A stretch of 64,000 bases of DNA from Shinisaurus crocodilurus (lineage: Eukaryota > Chordata > Lepidosauria > Squamata > Shinisauridae): positions 247,981,438-248,045,437 of the forward strand of contig CM037879.1 in the NCBI GenBank assembly GCA_021292165.1, in the 5' to 3' direction. Position numbers and translations under genes: made by a program. The notes under the pieces are model-generated. The model had not been told where the DNA came from and did not search any database. It was given only the letters and a program-made list of their open reading frames with translations. Positions 57,901 through 62,274 of this stretch are shown piece by piece; positions within the stretch are counted from its first letter, which is position 1; each line of letters opens with the position of its first letter.

Positions 57901-57951
57901 CGGAAGGAGAGGAAGAAAAATGGAAAATCTTATCACAATGAGTGGCCATAA
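4658..57951 (+). CDS. ANO4: Anoctamin-4 (TMEM16D), spliced gene, C-terminal 706 residues in 19 exons
   Basis: The nineteen exons listed separately join in one open frame of 706 codons plus stop. What is seen: anoctamin landmarks in order, including [73 protein letters not shown] and the C-terminus [12 protein letters not shown]. From memory, these match vertebrate ANO4 more closely than ANO3, ANO5 or ANO6, especially the final exon. What is known: TMEM16 proteins are homodimers with ten membrane helices; ANO4 has been reported as a calcium-dependent lipid scramblase and non-selective cation conductance, which is less settled than for ANO1 or ANO6. The calcium-site residues are present: N and E of NNFME, the two E of DEYLEM, and E and D of IIEIRLDA. 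Exons for the N-terminal cytosolic region lie upstream of the window. No stop, frameshift or bad splice site was found. Confidence 0.96.
4765..6346 (+). other. ANO4 introns on both sides of exon 2 (exon 5140-5195 excluded)
   Basis: Two short introns of 375 and 1151 bp. No repeat family or RNA gene is recognised in either. Confidence 0.7.
5140..5195 (+). CDS. ANO4: ANO4 exon 2 of 19 in window
   Basis: 56 bp, acceptor TTTCTAG, donor GTATTT. It completes the glycine codon split after exon 1 and reads [18 protein letters not shown], ending in phase 0. This is the continuation of the cytosolic domain typical of ANO3/ANO4. Confidence 0.94.
6347..6468 (+). CDS. ANO4: ANO4 exon 3 of 19 in window
   Basis: 122 bp, acceptor TTTTAG, donor GTAAAA. 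It reads [17 protein letters not shown], then [20 protein letters not shown], and ends with two bases of an arginine codon. This is the last cytosolic segment before the first membrane helix. Confidence 0.95.
8206..8470. mobile_element. Outer hAT-type MITE interrupted by another MITE
   Basis: The left part reads CACGGATGGGCAACTTGTGG. The right part, after the insert, is a hairpin containing GGACTGCAACTCCCATCAT and its reverse complement ATGGGAGTTGCAGTTC. The insert at 8237-8371 splits it at a CTCTAGAT site. Confidence 0.7.
8237..8371. mobile_element. hAT MITE family A, full palindromic copy with 8-bp TSD
   Basis: 135 bp, CAGTGTTCTCCAACCTTGGG at the left and its exact reverse complement at the right, forming a near-perfect hairpin. 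Flanked by CTCTAGAT at 8229-8236 and 8372-8379, fitting the NTCTAGAN target preference of hAT transposons. Confidence 0.92.
9210..9435 (+). mobile_element. L2-type LINE, 3' end fragment
   Basis: Encodes [12 protein letters not shown], matching [13 protein letters not shown] at the C-terminus of the LINE at 26330. It continues into the shared tail TTGTAAACTGCC..AAAGGCAGGGTACAAAT..AATAAATA. Confidence 0.75.
11918..12007. repeat. (GT)n followed by (GA)n microsatellite
   Basis: About 50 bases of GT alternation from 11919, then about 40 bases of GA alternation. The overlapping ORFs are artefacts of the repeat. Confidence 0.95.
12010..12182. mobile_element. Palindromic element D, degraded copy
   Basis: Contains GGTTCACACGACACAACAAGCC and, further right, GTCGTGTCGTGCAAACCAGG, its approximate reverse complement. 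The ends resemble the element at 20910. Confidence 0.55.
12228..12420 (+). mobile_element. tRNA-derived SINE A, full length
   Basis: Box A region GCTCAGTGTGATAGAGC, box B GGTTCAATCCC at 12284-12294, CCTGAAACCCTGGAGA, and the tail TATAAGGCAGCTTCCTATG. Confidence 0.88.
13030..13164 (+). CDS. ANO4: ANO4 exon 4 of 19 in window (TM1)
   Basis: 135 bp, acceptor TTGACAG, donor GTGAAG. It encodes [19 protein letters not shown], followed by the hydrophobic TM1 stretch [17 protein letters not shown] and the start of the first extracellular loop (ATLNHCQV). It ends with AG of a serine codon completed by exon 5. Confidence 0.97.
13307..13482. mobile_element. Palindromic MITE family B
   Basis: Arms GCACAATCCTATGCATGTTT and AACATGCATAGGATTGCAC-like ends surround ACTCCCAGCATTCCCCAGCC and its inverse. 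Other complete copies lie at 43049 and 59628; halves lie at 22686, 29074, 48328 and 60898. Confidence 0.8.
13907..14069. mobile_element. hAT MITE family E, short copy with perfect TSD
   Basis: 163 bp with termini CAGGGCCGGTGCTACC and GCCTTGCACCGGTCCTG, flanked by TCTGGAGT on both sides (13899-13906 and 14070-14077). Both ends are present in the 1149-bp element at 15875. Confidence 0.92.
14204..14343. mobile_element. hAT MITE family A, full palindromic copy
   Basis: 140 bp hairpin with family A termini. The TSD is TCCTAGGG at the left and TCCTAGGA at the right (7 of 8). Confidence 0.9.
15368..15464 (+). CDS. ANO4: ANO4 exon 5 of 19 in window (cysteine-rich loop)
   Basis: 97 bp, acceptor TTTCCAG, donor GTAAAA. 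It reads [19 protein letters not shown], then [13 protein letters not shown]. Five cysteines lie in this short segment and a sixth is in the end of exon 4. This is the disulfide-rich extracellular TM1-TM2 loop conserved in anoctamins. Confidence 0.96.
16065..16604. repeat. Large inverted repeat, arms about 245 bp, loop about 46 bp
   Basis: Left arm 16065-16306 (from GAGCGGTGGCTCAGC to CATGAGAATTTAAAA) is the reverse complement, with few differences, of 16353-16604. The transcript could fold into a long stem. Confidence 0.88.
16661..16715. repeat. (CTG)n trinucleotide tract
   Basis: CTGTTG followed by 16 uninterrupted CTG units (16667-16714). It lies inside the hAT element, hence intronic, on the ANO4 sense strand. 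Confidence 0.95.
17740..17800 (+). CDS. ANO4: ANO4 exon 6 of 19 in window (TM2)
   Basis: 61 bp, acceptor CCCCAG, donor GTAAGT. It reads [20 protein letters not shown] and one base of the next alanine codon, forming the first two thirds of TM2. Confidence 0.96.
17838..18180. repeat. Imperfect foldback repeat
   Basis: CCTCCCCATGTTGAGTGGGG at the left pairs with CCCCCACTCAACATAGGGAA at the right. The outer parts TATGCACTAACAC and GCACGTTAGTGCA also pair. Unassigned family. Confidence 0.6.
19373..19659. mobile_element. hAT-like MITE, degraded
   Basis: The ends CAGGGACAGGCAAC and GTTGCCTACCACTG are inverted to each other. The interior pair AAAGGGTCAAAATTAGC and GCTAATTTTGACCCTTT is also inverted. 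Confidence 0.65.
20033..20367 (+). mobile_element. tRNA-derived SINE A interrupted by a MITE
   Basis: Head GGCTGTAGCTCAGTGACTGAGC and tail ATAAGGCAGCTTCCTATGT are separated by a family A MITE at 20170-20304. The box B region is partly deleted. Confidence 0.85.
20170..20304. mobile_element. hAT MITE family A nested in a SINE, perfect TSD
   Basis: 135 bp hairpin with TSD GTATAGAT at 20162-20169 and 20305-20312. Removing it and one TSD restores the SINE sequence GTGTATAGATAATACTGGGC. Confidence 0.93.
20830..21410 (+). mobile_element. CR1-type LINE 3' end, split by an insertion
   Basis: The left part has ACTTCCTGATGG..GGTGGAACAGACTG. The right part has GTGGTGGACTCTCC, TGGATGGTCACCTATCAGGG, GGGGGTTGAACTAGATGAC and the terminal TTCTATGATTAT. 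These are the familiar 3' end motifs of CR1. Confidence 0.85.
20910..21248. mobile_element. Palindromic element D inserted in CR1
   Basis: The arm GATCACCGTGGGTTAAATAAGC near the left end is the inverse of GCTTGTTTAACCCATGGTGATC near the right end. The inner stem AACAACCCTCAAATAA pairs with TTATTTGAGGGTTGTT. A related copy is at 56485. Confidence 0.8.
21473..21555 (+). CDS. ANO4: ANO4 exon 7 of 19 in window
   Basis: 83 bp, acceptor ACTATAG, donor GTTTGT (weak at +3). It reads [20 protein letters not shown] and then IDWEEEE. It gives the end of TM2 and the acidic intracellular TM2-TM3 loop. It ends in phase 0 inside the glutamate run, which exon 8 continues. Confidence 0.96.
22955..24060. mobile_element. 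1.1-kb non-autonomous TIR element carrying a SINE
   Basis: The ends GTAAGGGCCTAACTAC and GTAGTTAGGCCCTTAC are perfect inverses, and a further TTAATTG/CAATTAA pair follows. No transposase frame is recognised. The target duplication is unclear because the ends are themselves palindromic. Confidence 0.75.
23551..23728 (+). mobile_element. 5S rRNA-derived SINE nested in the TIR element
   Basis: GAAGCTAAGCAGGTC..TGGTC and CTTGGAGGGGAGACC match the internal promoter region of 5S rRNA. The tail has GGCGGGATATAAATTGAATAAAT and an A tract. AAGTGTTGG flanks the insert on both sides, at 23541 and after the A tract. Confidence 0.85.
24148..24297. repeat. Small foldback
   Basis: AAGGGATTTTCTGCTGCTGC, followed by CAGAAGCTAAGGAAATCC, pairs with GGATTTCTTAGCTTCTGGCA and GGAGCAGAAAACCCTT. 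Confidence 0.75.
24481..24621 (+). CDS. ANO4: ANO4 exon 8 of 19 in window (start of TM3)
   Basis: 141 bp, acceptor TTCTTTAG, donor GTTTGA (GT present, the rest weak). It reads [20 protein letters not shown], then [20 protein letters not shown] and ASGIFFM. It is the intracellular loop leading into TM3, in phase 0 at both ends. Confidence 0.96.
26330..28895 (-). mobile_element. L2-type (CR1 superfamily) LINE, 5'-truncated, nearly intact
   Basis: Reading leftward: end of the endonuclease domain ([10 protein letters not shown], the SDH motif), a linker, reverse transcriptase with [44 protein letters not shown] and the catalytic YADD (27351-27362), and a C-terminus ending [14 protein letters not shown]. 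The tail has GTAAACTGCCCAGAGAGCTT and ends in (TAAA)n-like repeats. A 584-codon frame (28274-26520) and an upstream frame (28765-28232) overlap in different registers, so one frameshift near 28260 breaks an otherwise open polyprotein. The family is assigned from the motif style, not from a search. Confidence 0.9.
29074..29138. mobile_element. Half copy of MITE B
   Basis: GTGCAGTCCTATGCATATTT, then CAGAAAAAAGTCCTAGAATTC and CCAGCATTCCCCAGCCAGCA; the right arm is missing. Confidence 0.7.
30945..31109 (+). CDS. ANO4: ANO4 exon 9 of 19 in window (TM3-TM4)
   Basis: 165 bp, acceptor CACCCCAG after a pyrimidine tract, donor GTAAGT. It reads [20 protein letters not shown] (rest of TM3), then [20 protein letters not shown] and [15 protein letters not shown] (TM4). 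Phase 0 at both ends. Confidence 0.97.
31110..34260 (+). other. ANO4 intron, 3.2 kb
   Basis: Holds SINE B (31275-31505) and palindromic repeat C traces (32156-32242, 33211-33271). Nothing else recognised. Confidence 0.75.
31275..31505 (-). mobile_element. tRNA-derived SINE B, full length
   Basis: On the minus strand: GCCAGTGTGGCGTAGTGGTT (box A region), AGAGTGTTGGACTGGGACTC, box B AGGTTCTAGTCC, then CCTCACAGGGTTGTTGTGAGG and a tail ending ATAAATATAATAAATAA. Confidence 0.88.
34261..34297 (+). CDS. ANO4: ANO4 exon 10 of 19 in window (37-bp small exon)
   Basis: Only 37 bp, acceptor TTGTTGCAG, donor GTAAGT. It reads [12 protein letters not shown] plus the first base of the next glutamate codon. 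It was found by frame continuity rather than by an ORF. Both flanking junctions require it, since exon 9 ends in phase 0 and exon 11 starts with two bases of a codon. Confidence 0.93.
35531..35688 (+). mobile_element. 5S rRNA-derived SINE with CR1-like tail
   Basis: GGAAGCTAAGCAGGGTC..GCCTGGTT and ACTTGGATGGGAGACC match 5S rRNA. The 3' part CCTGCATTGAGCAGGGGGCT..CCTTCCAACTCTATGATCTATGA resembles the CR1 3' end. Confidence 0.85.
35885..36136. mobile_element. TA-flanked MITE (Tc1/mariner superfamily, Tigger-like), 252 bp
   Basis: The ends CAGTCATGCCTTGGATTG and CAATCCCCAAGGTATTACTG are inverted, each bordered by TA. The interior has TTCGTTCCGGAA and TCTTGCAAAACGCTC. A second copy is at 62275. 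Confidence 0.75.
36388..37412. repeat. Large foldback of about 1 kb
   Basis: The outer arms 36388-36570 and 37260-37412 are imperfect inverses (TTGCTGACCGCAAGCCCTTTT against AAAAGGGCTCACGGTCAGCAA). Inner arms 36956-36987 and 37035-37066 are perfect 32-bp inverses. No transposase is recognised. Confidence 0.85.
37732..37843 (+). CDS. ANO4: ANO4 exon 11 of 19 in window (TM5)
   Basis: 112 bp, acceptor TTCCACAG, donor GTAAGA. It reads [20 protein letters not shown], then [17 protein letters not shown] (TM5), and ends inside an arginine codon completed by exon 12. Confidence 0.96.
37844..38735 (+). other. ANO4 intron, 0.9 kb
   Basis: No repeat or gene recognised. Confidence 0.7.
38736..38793 (+). 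CDS. ANO4: ANO4 exon 12 of 19 in window
   Basis: 58 bp, acceptor GTTTTTAG, donor GTAATT. It reads [19 protein letters not shown] after completing the split arginine. This is the extracellular TM5-TM6 loop. Confidence 0.95.
39095..41285 (+). mobile_element. L2-type LINE, decayed and interrupted
   Basis: Encodes the same family as the 26330 element: [48 protein letters not shown] (YADD codons at 39897-39908), then after an insert [20 protein letters not shown] and [17 protein letters not shown]. Frameshifts near 39600 and a stop near 40731 break it. The tail GTAAACTGCCCAGAGAGCTT with (AAAT)n is shared with the other copy. Confidence 0.88.
39927..40215. mobile_element. GC-rich insertion inside the LINE
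   Basis: It begins AGGGGTGTCCACAAACC, an hAT-like terminus, and the LINE frame resumes near 40220 (CATCTTCAGCAGGTGAGG). It contains CGCCCGCGCTGGTCCCGTCG, also found at about 61437, and a CCCGCTCAAGG module related to 62385. The right boundary is uncertain. Confidence 0.65.
42545..42660 (-). mobile_element. LINE 3' end fragment
   Basis: The minus strand reads [12 protein letters not shown] after [11 protein letters not shown], resembling the KTFLFSQAF terminus of L2-type elements. Confidence 0.5.
42966..43040. repeat. Palindromic repeat C copy
   Basis: AAGTCCCATTGAACTCAGTGG, then AGAGTAAATATGTATAGGATTGCA. Confidence 0.6.
43049..43172. mobile_element. Palindromic MITE family B, full copy
   Basis: The ends ATCCTATGCATGTTTAGA and TCTAAACATGCATAGGAT surround CAACTCCCAGCATTCCCCAG and CTGGGAGTTG. 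Confidence 0.82.
43313..43410 (+). CDS. ANO4: ANO4 exon 13 of 19 in window (TM6, first calcium-site residues)
   Basis: 98 bp, acceptor after a C10 tract, donor GTAAGT. It reads [20 protein letters not shown], then [12 protein letters not shown]. The asparagine (43385-43387) and glutamate (43397-43399), four residues apart, match the TM6 calcium ligands N650/E654 of mouse ANO1. My memory of mammalian ANO4 is TWNN where this gene has TLNN. Confidence 0.96.
43411..45408 (+). other. ANO4 intron, 2.0 kb
   Basis: Repeat C copy at 43880-43955. A terminus resembling the 22955 element (CATTTAACATAGTGTGTAGCTTAA) lies near 44610. Otherwise nothing recognised. Confidence 0.7.
45409..45551 (+). CDS. ANO4: ANO4 exon 14 of 19 in window (start of TM7)
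   Basis: 143 bp, acceptor TGTGCAG, donor GTATGA. It reads [20 protein letters not shown], then [20 protein letters not shown] and FDEYLEM. The two glutamates of DEYLEM, three apart, correspond to ANO1 E702/E705 in TM7. The segment before them is the cytosolic TM6-TM7 loop. Confidence 0.96.
45552..47871 (+). other. ANO4 intron, 2.3 kb
   Basis: Repeat C copy at 46301-46376 and a half MITE A (47491-47564). Otherwise nothing recognised. Confidence 0.7.
47491..47564. mobile_element. Right half of MITE family A
   Basis: Runs from GCTGGCTGGGGCATGC through GGCCAAAAACATCTGGGG to GGTTGGAGAACACTG; the left arm is lost. Confidence 0.8.
47872..48024 (+). CDS. ANO4: ANO4 exon 15 of 19 in window (TM7-TM8, calcium site)
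   Basis: 153 bp, acceptor TTTCACAG, donor GTAAGC. It reads [20 protein letters not shown], then [20 protein letters not shown] and [10 protein letters not shown]. The glutamate and aspartate of IIEIRLDA match ANO1 E734/D738 in TM8. This is the most conserved part of the family. Confidence 0.98.
48642..48869 (+). mobile_element. tRNA-derived SINE B, full length
   Basis: GCCAGTGTGGCATGGTGGTT, box B GGTTCTAGTCC at 48692-48702, CTCACAGGGTTGTTGTGAGG, and the tail ATATAAATATAATAAATA. Opposite orientation to the copies at 31275 and 63531. Confidence 0.88.
49203..49352. repeat. Palindromic repeat C, two adjacent copies
   Basis: ACTCAGAAGTAAGTCCCAGT with GTGGGACTTACTCTGGGTAAGT, then a second ATTGAGCTCTGTGGAACTTA unit. 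Confidence 0.65.
49470..49617 (+). CDS. ANO4: ANO4 exon 16 of 19 in window (TM9)
   Basis: 148 bp, acceptor ATTGCACAG, donor GTAAGT. It reads [20 protein letters not shown], then [19 protein letters not shown] and [10 protein letters not shown], ending with two bases of a lysine codon. It covers TM9 and the start of the last extracellular loop. Confidence 0.97.
49980..50105. mobile_element. hAT MITE family A variant with perfect TSD
   Basis: 126 bp, ends CAGGGCTCTCCAACC and GCAGAGCCCTG, TSD CTCTAAAG at 49972-49979 and 50106-50113. The interior has TTGCTGGCCTACAGCTCCCA instead of TTTTTGGCC, so it is a subfamily. Confidence 0.9.
50311..50430 (-). mobile_element. 5S rRNA-derived SINE with CR1-like tail
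   Basis: The reverse strand carries AAGCAGGGTCAGGCCTGGTT, TTACTTGGATGGGAGACCC, then the same tail as the 35531 copy, ending TCTATGATCTATGA. Confidence 0.85.
52783..52804. repeat. (CA)n microsatellite
   Basis: Eleven CA dinucleotides. Confidence 0.9.
53220..53810 (-). mobile_element. Possible Ngaro/DIRS-like retrotransposon 3' fragment with SGNH-hydrolase C-terminus
   Basis: On the minus strand, 53809-53660 reads [20 protein letters not shown], then [20 protein letters not shown] and FD before a TAA. The [10 protein letters not shown] motif is the C-terminal Asp-His block of SGNH hydrolases found in vertebrate tyrosine-recombinase retrotransposons. Downstream are a GTGGCGGGAAGTACGG repeat-like motif and AATAAATGTGGCCCTGATTTG as a putative 3' end. 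No recombinase or RT is present. The assignment rests on memory of the family and needs a search. Confidence 0.5.
54713..54820 (+). CDS. ANO4: ANO4 exon 17 of 19 in window (last extracellular loop)
   Basis: 108 bp, acceptor GTTTCCTAG, donor GTAAAG. It reads [20 protein letters not shown], then [15 protein letters not shown]. Two N-glycosylation sequons are visible, NAS and NGT. From memory the loop is about four residues shorter than in mammals, between the FE and EFSG positions. It ends with AG of an arginine codon. Confidence 0.95.
54821..55988 (+). other. ANO4 intron, 1.2 kb
   Basis: Only an (ATT)n tract (54896-54940) and a short (TTTG)n before the next acceptor are recognised. Confidence 0.8.
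55989..56094 (+). CDS. ANO4: ANO4 exon 18 of 19 in window (TM10)
   Basis: 106 bp. The acceptor lies after a TTTG repeat ending TTTGTAG; the donor is GTATGT. It reads [20 protein letters not shown], then [15 protein letters not shown], the start of TM10. Confidence 0.96.
56485..56738. mobile_element. Palindromic element D, degraded
   Basis: CCTGGTTTGCACACAATGATAA at the left, and TTATGATTGCATGCAAATCGGG at the right as its rough inverse. The middle GGCTTGTTGGAGAGATAAGCC is a small hairpin. Confidence 0.6.
57131..57311 (+). mobile_element. tRNA-derived SINE A, full length
   Basis: GGGGCTGTGGCTCAGGCGTAGA, box B GGTTCAATCCC at 57179-57189, GCCTGAAACCCTGGAGAGCC, and the tail GGATAAGGCAGCTGCCTATG. 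Confidence 0.87.
57760..57951 (+). CDS. ANO4: ANO4 exon 19 of 19 in window (C-terminus and stop)
   Basis: 192 bp, acceptor TTTTTCCAG. It reads [20 protein letters not shown], then [20 protein letters not shown] and [20 protein letters not shown], ending EWP and TAA at 57949-57951. The highly charged C-terminal helix ending NEWP is characteristic of ANO4. Confidence 0.97.
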   Translation, partial: HLVFCIKHLISYLIPDLPKDLRDRMRREKYLIQEMMYEAELERLQKERKERKKNGKSYHNEWP

Positions 57952-58045
57952 CTAAACTGGGTGAGCCTTTCTAAAAGATATATCAATTCTATAGTGTAAA
58001 CCAAATTGCCCAAATAATTTGGGGAACACAGTAATACTTCAAATA

Positions 58046-58787
58046 TGAAGGTGGGCTGGAACAATATACGGGATAGATGGATTGTGAAAATTATGTCAAC
58101 TAGGATAAAGGAGAATTTTAATAAAATAATATGGAGATGGTACCTAACTCCAGTAAGATTAAATAGAATAGGTAACAATTGCTCCGCACTTTGCTGGTGA
58201 GGATGTCAGGAAATAGGTACACATATGCTCATATGTGGTGGAGTTGTAAAAATGTTCTGGAATTTTGGCGAGAGGTTTTTACAGAAATATCACAAATTAT
58301 TGGTATTAATCTAGAGGTCTGTCCTAAACTTGCTTTGTTATCAATAACCGATAAAGTCACTTGTGCCCACTTGTGCCCAAAATACAAAGGAACTAATTGT
58401 AAACTTGTTAACTGCAGCTAGGTTAATGACAGCGAGGAAATGGAAAGTACAACATGTTTTTCTAATAACTGATTGGTATAAGGAAGTTTGGGATATACAG
58501 TGATAAACTAACTTGAAGTAGCAAAAAAGGACAGTTAAAAGAATAATTTTATGGATATATGGAATCAATTATTAGACTATGTATTAATAAAGGGGAAGGG
58601 GAGTATGCCTTGTGGATATGTTATATTTCTGGAATGTGGAATTTAATTGATTAAGGGGATGGATGTATATTAGTTGGTCCCTAGGCAGGTGGGGGGGTGC
58701 ACCTTATAATTTATTTTAGTTGTATGTTTGTTTTTATAGTTTTGTATGTAGTTTATAATAACTAAATACAATTTATTTTTTTTTAAA
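58046..58787 (+). mobile_element. 5'-truncated L1 LINE in the ANO4 3' UTR, 16-bp TSD
   Basis: Flanked by AGTAATACTTCAAATA at 58030-58045 and 58788-58803, a perfect target-site duplication. The inside encodes an L1 ORF2 C-terminus: IIWRWYLTPVRLNRIGNNCS, then after a stop and frameshift HMWWSCKNVLEFWREVFTEI. It ends in a T-rich/A-rich tail just before the second TSD. 742 bp. Confidence 0.93.
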
Positions 58788-59491
58788 AGTAATACTTCAA
58801 ATAATCAAGGGTTTAGATAATTATTTTGTGGTGGCACTGGGCAAGGGTGCCTGAATGCAACTGAAGTCAGTCATCAGCATATTTCTCCAAATTCAACATA
58901 TTTGCAACATTATTATAAACACAATCTATCCTGGCATGGGTAGCCAGCCAGAGGTCTCAGCAGTGTACTATATCCCACAGAAGTCAAGTGTTGCCCTCTC
59001 TTTACTTTGGGGTACATGCACTGCACTGTTGTATTTCTGTCCATTTCTGGTTGTAAGAACCATATTTAGCCCTCCCTATATTCCAGGTGCAAACTACTCA
59101 AACTCTACTTGCACCCAGGTGAGAGAGCTGGATAAAGACAAGTGGTTTGCATGGGCTTCCCGTCCCGGGGAGGGTGGCGCAGAGGGGAACAGAAACTTCT
59201 ATGGCACTGTGAATTGAACTGGACAGCACCATATCCAATTGAATCTGGCTCTGGTTGAGGAATCAGATACCCATTTGTAGCATAGTGTGAATAAAAGCCT
59301 ACCTTTATAACTCATGCAATATTGCCATAAGGAATGTATGTAGCAGTGACAACACTAATCACATTTGATTATGTTATCATACGGCATGGAGTGGAATGTC
59401 CATCCTGCAGTACTTCTAAGTATCAGTTTGACTCCTATATATTGTTTCCTGGTGCTTTAGCACCTTCAAAATGGTATGTAGGCTGTGTTCA

Positions 59492-59516
59492 ATAGATAGA
59501 TAGATAGATAGATAGA
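59492..59516. repeat. (GATA)n microsatellite
   Basis: Six tandem GATA/ATAG units in the ANO4 3' UTR; another short one lies at 57440. Confidence 0.9.
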
Positions 59517-59627
59517 ACAGATAGATATCTGTTCATAGGAATAGACAGAAAGATAAGTTTTCTGCCCTTACAAAGGTCACTTCACAAAAGCCACAGCAGG
59601 GGCATTACCTTTATTAGGACCCCCTAA

Positions 59628-59743
59628 GGGCATAATGCTATGCATGTTTAGACAGCAAAACGTCCTGCAACTCCCAGCATTCCCCTGGAGCATGCTGGGA
59701 GGTGTAGGATGTTCTGCTGTCTAAACATGCATAGGATTGCACC
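59628..59743. mobile_element. Palindromic MITE family B, full copy, in the 3' UTR
   Basis: GCTATGCATGTTTAGACAGC and GCTGTCTAAACATGCATAGG are inverted. The core has CAACTCCCAGCATTCCCC. Confidence 0.85.
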
Positions 59744-60623
59744 CTAAATGGCTTTTAGATTTTTTTCTTCTAATGGACTAACATGGCTACCTATGGTTGG
59801 GGGGGGGGTATTTTGGAACTTACATTATACGTCGGTCTGTGGAAGCAATGTTATATTATCCTTTGAATTAGCTGTATTATAAGCAGTTTTTCGATTGCAT
59901 TGCTATGTGTTTCAAGTTTCTTTGATTATACATTACTGCATATTTCTTAGCAGAAAAGAGGAGTTGCTGGACTCTTTTCTTGGGTGAATACTATATTTTG
60001 TTCTTGCTTATATCTGCAGGTAGCAGACCTATATTCTGTCTGCTGATTCCAGTTCCACAAGAACACTACCTTCAAGTGAATGAAAAAAGATGCAACCTCA
60101 ATGCATGCCACAATTTGACATAGCAAACAGGGCAGAATATTTCAAGGAGTTTACTACTGTGAAATCATTTTGCAATCTGCATATGATTGTTATTCATAGA
60201 CCATTCTAGACAAAACAAGCATGTAACTCCAGTTTTTAAAATTGAAAAACTTGTATACCATGGACTATTTTTCAGCCTGTTTGCTACTTATTTGCATTTC
60301 CATGTCACTTTTTCAACTGTTCAAATAGTAAATATACATTAAAATTCTGGGTACTTTAGCAATGCCTATTGTAATAGCATCTCTTACCAAGGTACAATGT
60401 ACATCAGACACACTGTTTACATATCTGGATTTTTTGTTTTTTGGGGAGATGTTATACATCATACACATGTATAATATATATACACATGTATAATATATAT
60501 AAAGTATATAGATTGTTTATTTGTAAATAGCAAAAAATTAAAACTATGGTGAAGAATGTCAAATTTTCACTTTAAAAATATCATCAACATAAAGCCATGT
60601 TTAGTGCATCTATAATGTGATAC

Positions 60624-60641
60624 AATAAACTTTAAAATAAA
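60624..60641 (+). terminator. ANO4: Tandem polyadenylation signals (AATAAA at 60624-60629 and 60636-60641)
   Basis: Two AATAAA hexamers six bases apart are followed 15-30 bases later by a T/GT-rich downstream element (TTGTTTTTGTGTC). This is the best candidate for the distal ANO4 poly(A) site. Confidence 0.65.
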
Positions 60642-61270
60642 TTATGGATGACATTCTTGTTTTTGTGTCTTAGTAAGTTATTTTACAAAAGAATATGAAA
60701 TGATATTGGAAATTTACTATGGCAGTTTTTTTTAAAAAGTGATCACCTGACTTAGGAACCACTTGCTTCCAATATTGGCCTGCTTGGGAATTAAGATTAG
60801 TGTCGACCACCCAGAAACCTAAAACAGCCCATGGGCTTGGGTGGCTTGTCAACTACCCCAACAACCAACCCATGCCGGGTTCACACATAATGACAAACTA
60901 CAGAGCATGGCTGCCTCGGGCATGCTGGGAGTTGTAGGCCTTGTTTCAGTCTAAACTAATATAGGGCTGTGCCCTTAGTCAATAGTAAGAGTTGAAACAT
61001 TTTGTCCAAAATAAACCTGTATTAATTACTATCAGACATATTCTCTGGATCCTTTTGTGAAGATCCCAGTCCGTATTATAGCAGGGTCTACATGTAAAAA
61101 ATGTTAAAAGCTGCAGCTGTTGCAAAATATGAGGGATCTAGAATCATGGAACGAATGATACTGTTTGCACGGGCTTTCTACAGCATTCAAAGCACAATTC
61201 AAATATTTCCAACTAATAAAGCCCTAAAATATTTGGGCTGTATATACTAGATATATACAGTATATACTAG

Positions 61271-61830
61271 TACAGGGGTCTTCAAACTACAGCCCGCGGG
61301 CCGGATCCAGCCCAGCGTGCCCTCCCATCCGGCCCGGCTCCGTAGGCCTGAACTGGGCCCGCCCGGGTTCTCAGCCGCCCGCACGGGCTTGCCTTGTTCT
61401 TTGCTCTCCCCGGAGAGCCAGCTGCGCGGGCTGCGCCGCCCGCGCTGGTCCCGTCGCATCACTTCCGGCGCGGCGGAAGTGATGCGCGGGACCCTGCTCC
61501 GGCGCGCTAGACCCCCGCGCTCTGTTTTTAAACGCGGGAGTCCAGCGCGACGGAGCGACGGAGCGCAGCAGAATGACGCGGCTCCGGCAGTGGTGGGGGC
61601 AGCGGGGCTTCGGCGGTAGCAGCAGCGGTGGCAGGACTTTGGCGGTGGTGGCGGGGCTTTGGCGGCAGCGACTTCGGCAGCAGCAACGGCGGCAGCGGGG
61701 CTTCGGCGGCAGCAACAACAGCGGCAGGGCTTTGGCGGGGGCGGGGCTTTGGCGGCAGCAACGGCAGCGGTGCATCTTTGACAGCGGCGGCGGGGCTTTG
61801 GCAGCAGATCTATTAATCTATCTCTCCAAT
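61271..61830. mobile_element. CpG-rich hAT-like element, one terminus only
   Basis: Starts CAGGGGTCTTCAAACTACAG with GCCCGCGGGCCGGATCC, an hAT-like terminus. It then runs through CpG-dense sequence to imperfect GGCGGCAGCAACGGC-type tandem repeats (61600-61800). No matching right end is found. The long ORFs here are composition artefacts. Confidence 0.65.
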
Positions 61831-62274
61831 TCCTCTCTCGATCCCTGAGATCAAGCAAAGTATCCTCCCAACAATATTAGGTGTGCCAGAATTGCATAAT
61901 ACAGACAAGACAGAAAGGCCTTCCTAGGAGTTGCTCTGTTTTTTCCCTTAGAGGTTTGCTGAAGCCTCAGTGTCAATTTTTATTTTTTTATTTTTTGCAA
62001 GCAGGTCTTTTTTTGTTTGGGTAAGCATTCAAGGGTCACGATAACCTAGTATATAAAATATAGTAAAGTTAGTTATTCTTACTGAGTTCAATAGAATTAT
62101 TTATGATTTCTGAATGAACTAAGGACTTCAAGCTTACAAGCTGTGTGATCTTTTGTTGTTTTATTTAAAAGTAGCTAGCTGAGGCTGTGAAACCAACAGC
62201 TGGTGGTAAAGAGACTATTTCCTCTCCTCCTGCTTTTCGGCTCACCTCCCTATACAAAATTCTGTTTTCACATA

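Larger units (their letters stand above)
57952..60655 (+). other. ANO4: Probable 3' untranslated region of ANO4
   Basis: No exon or open frame follows the stop codon. The region runs AT-rich to two AATAAA hexamers near 60630, followed by a GT-rich stretch, as expected of a cleavage site near 60655. It holds an L1 insertion, a GATA repeat and a palindromic MITE. The last 650 bases look unique, with long A/T-rich blocks and a Pumilio-type TGTAAATA at 60522-60529. The extent is inferred; no transcript evidence is available. Confidence 0.65.

Noticed and set aside
61247..61858. 203-codon ORF (-) and overlapping ORFs
   Set aside because: CpG-rich repeat sequence opens several frames at once; low-complexity arginine/proline/alanine content and no recognisable domain.
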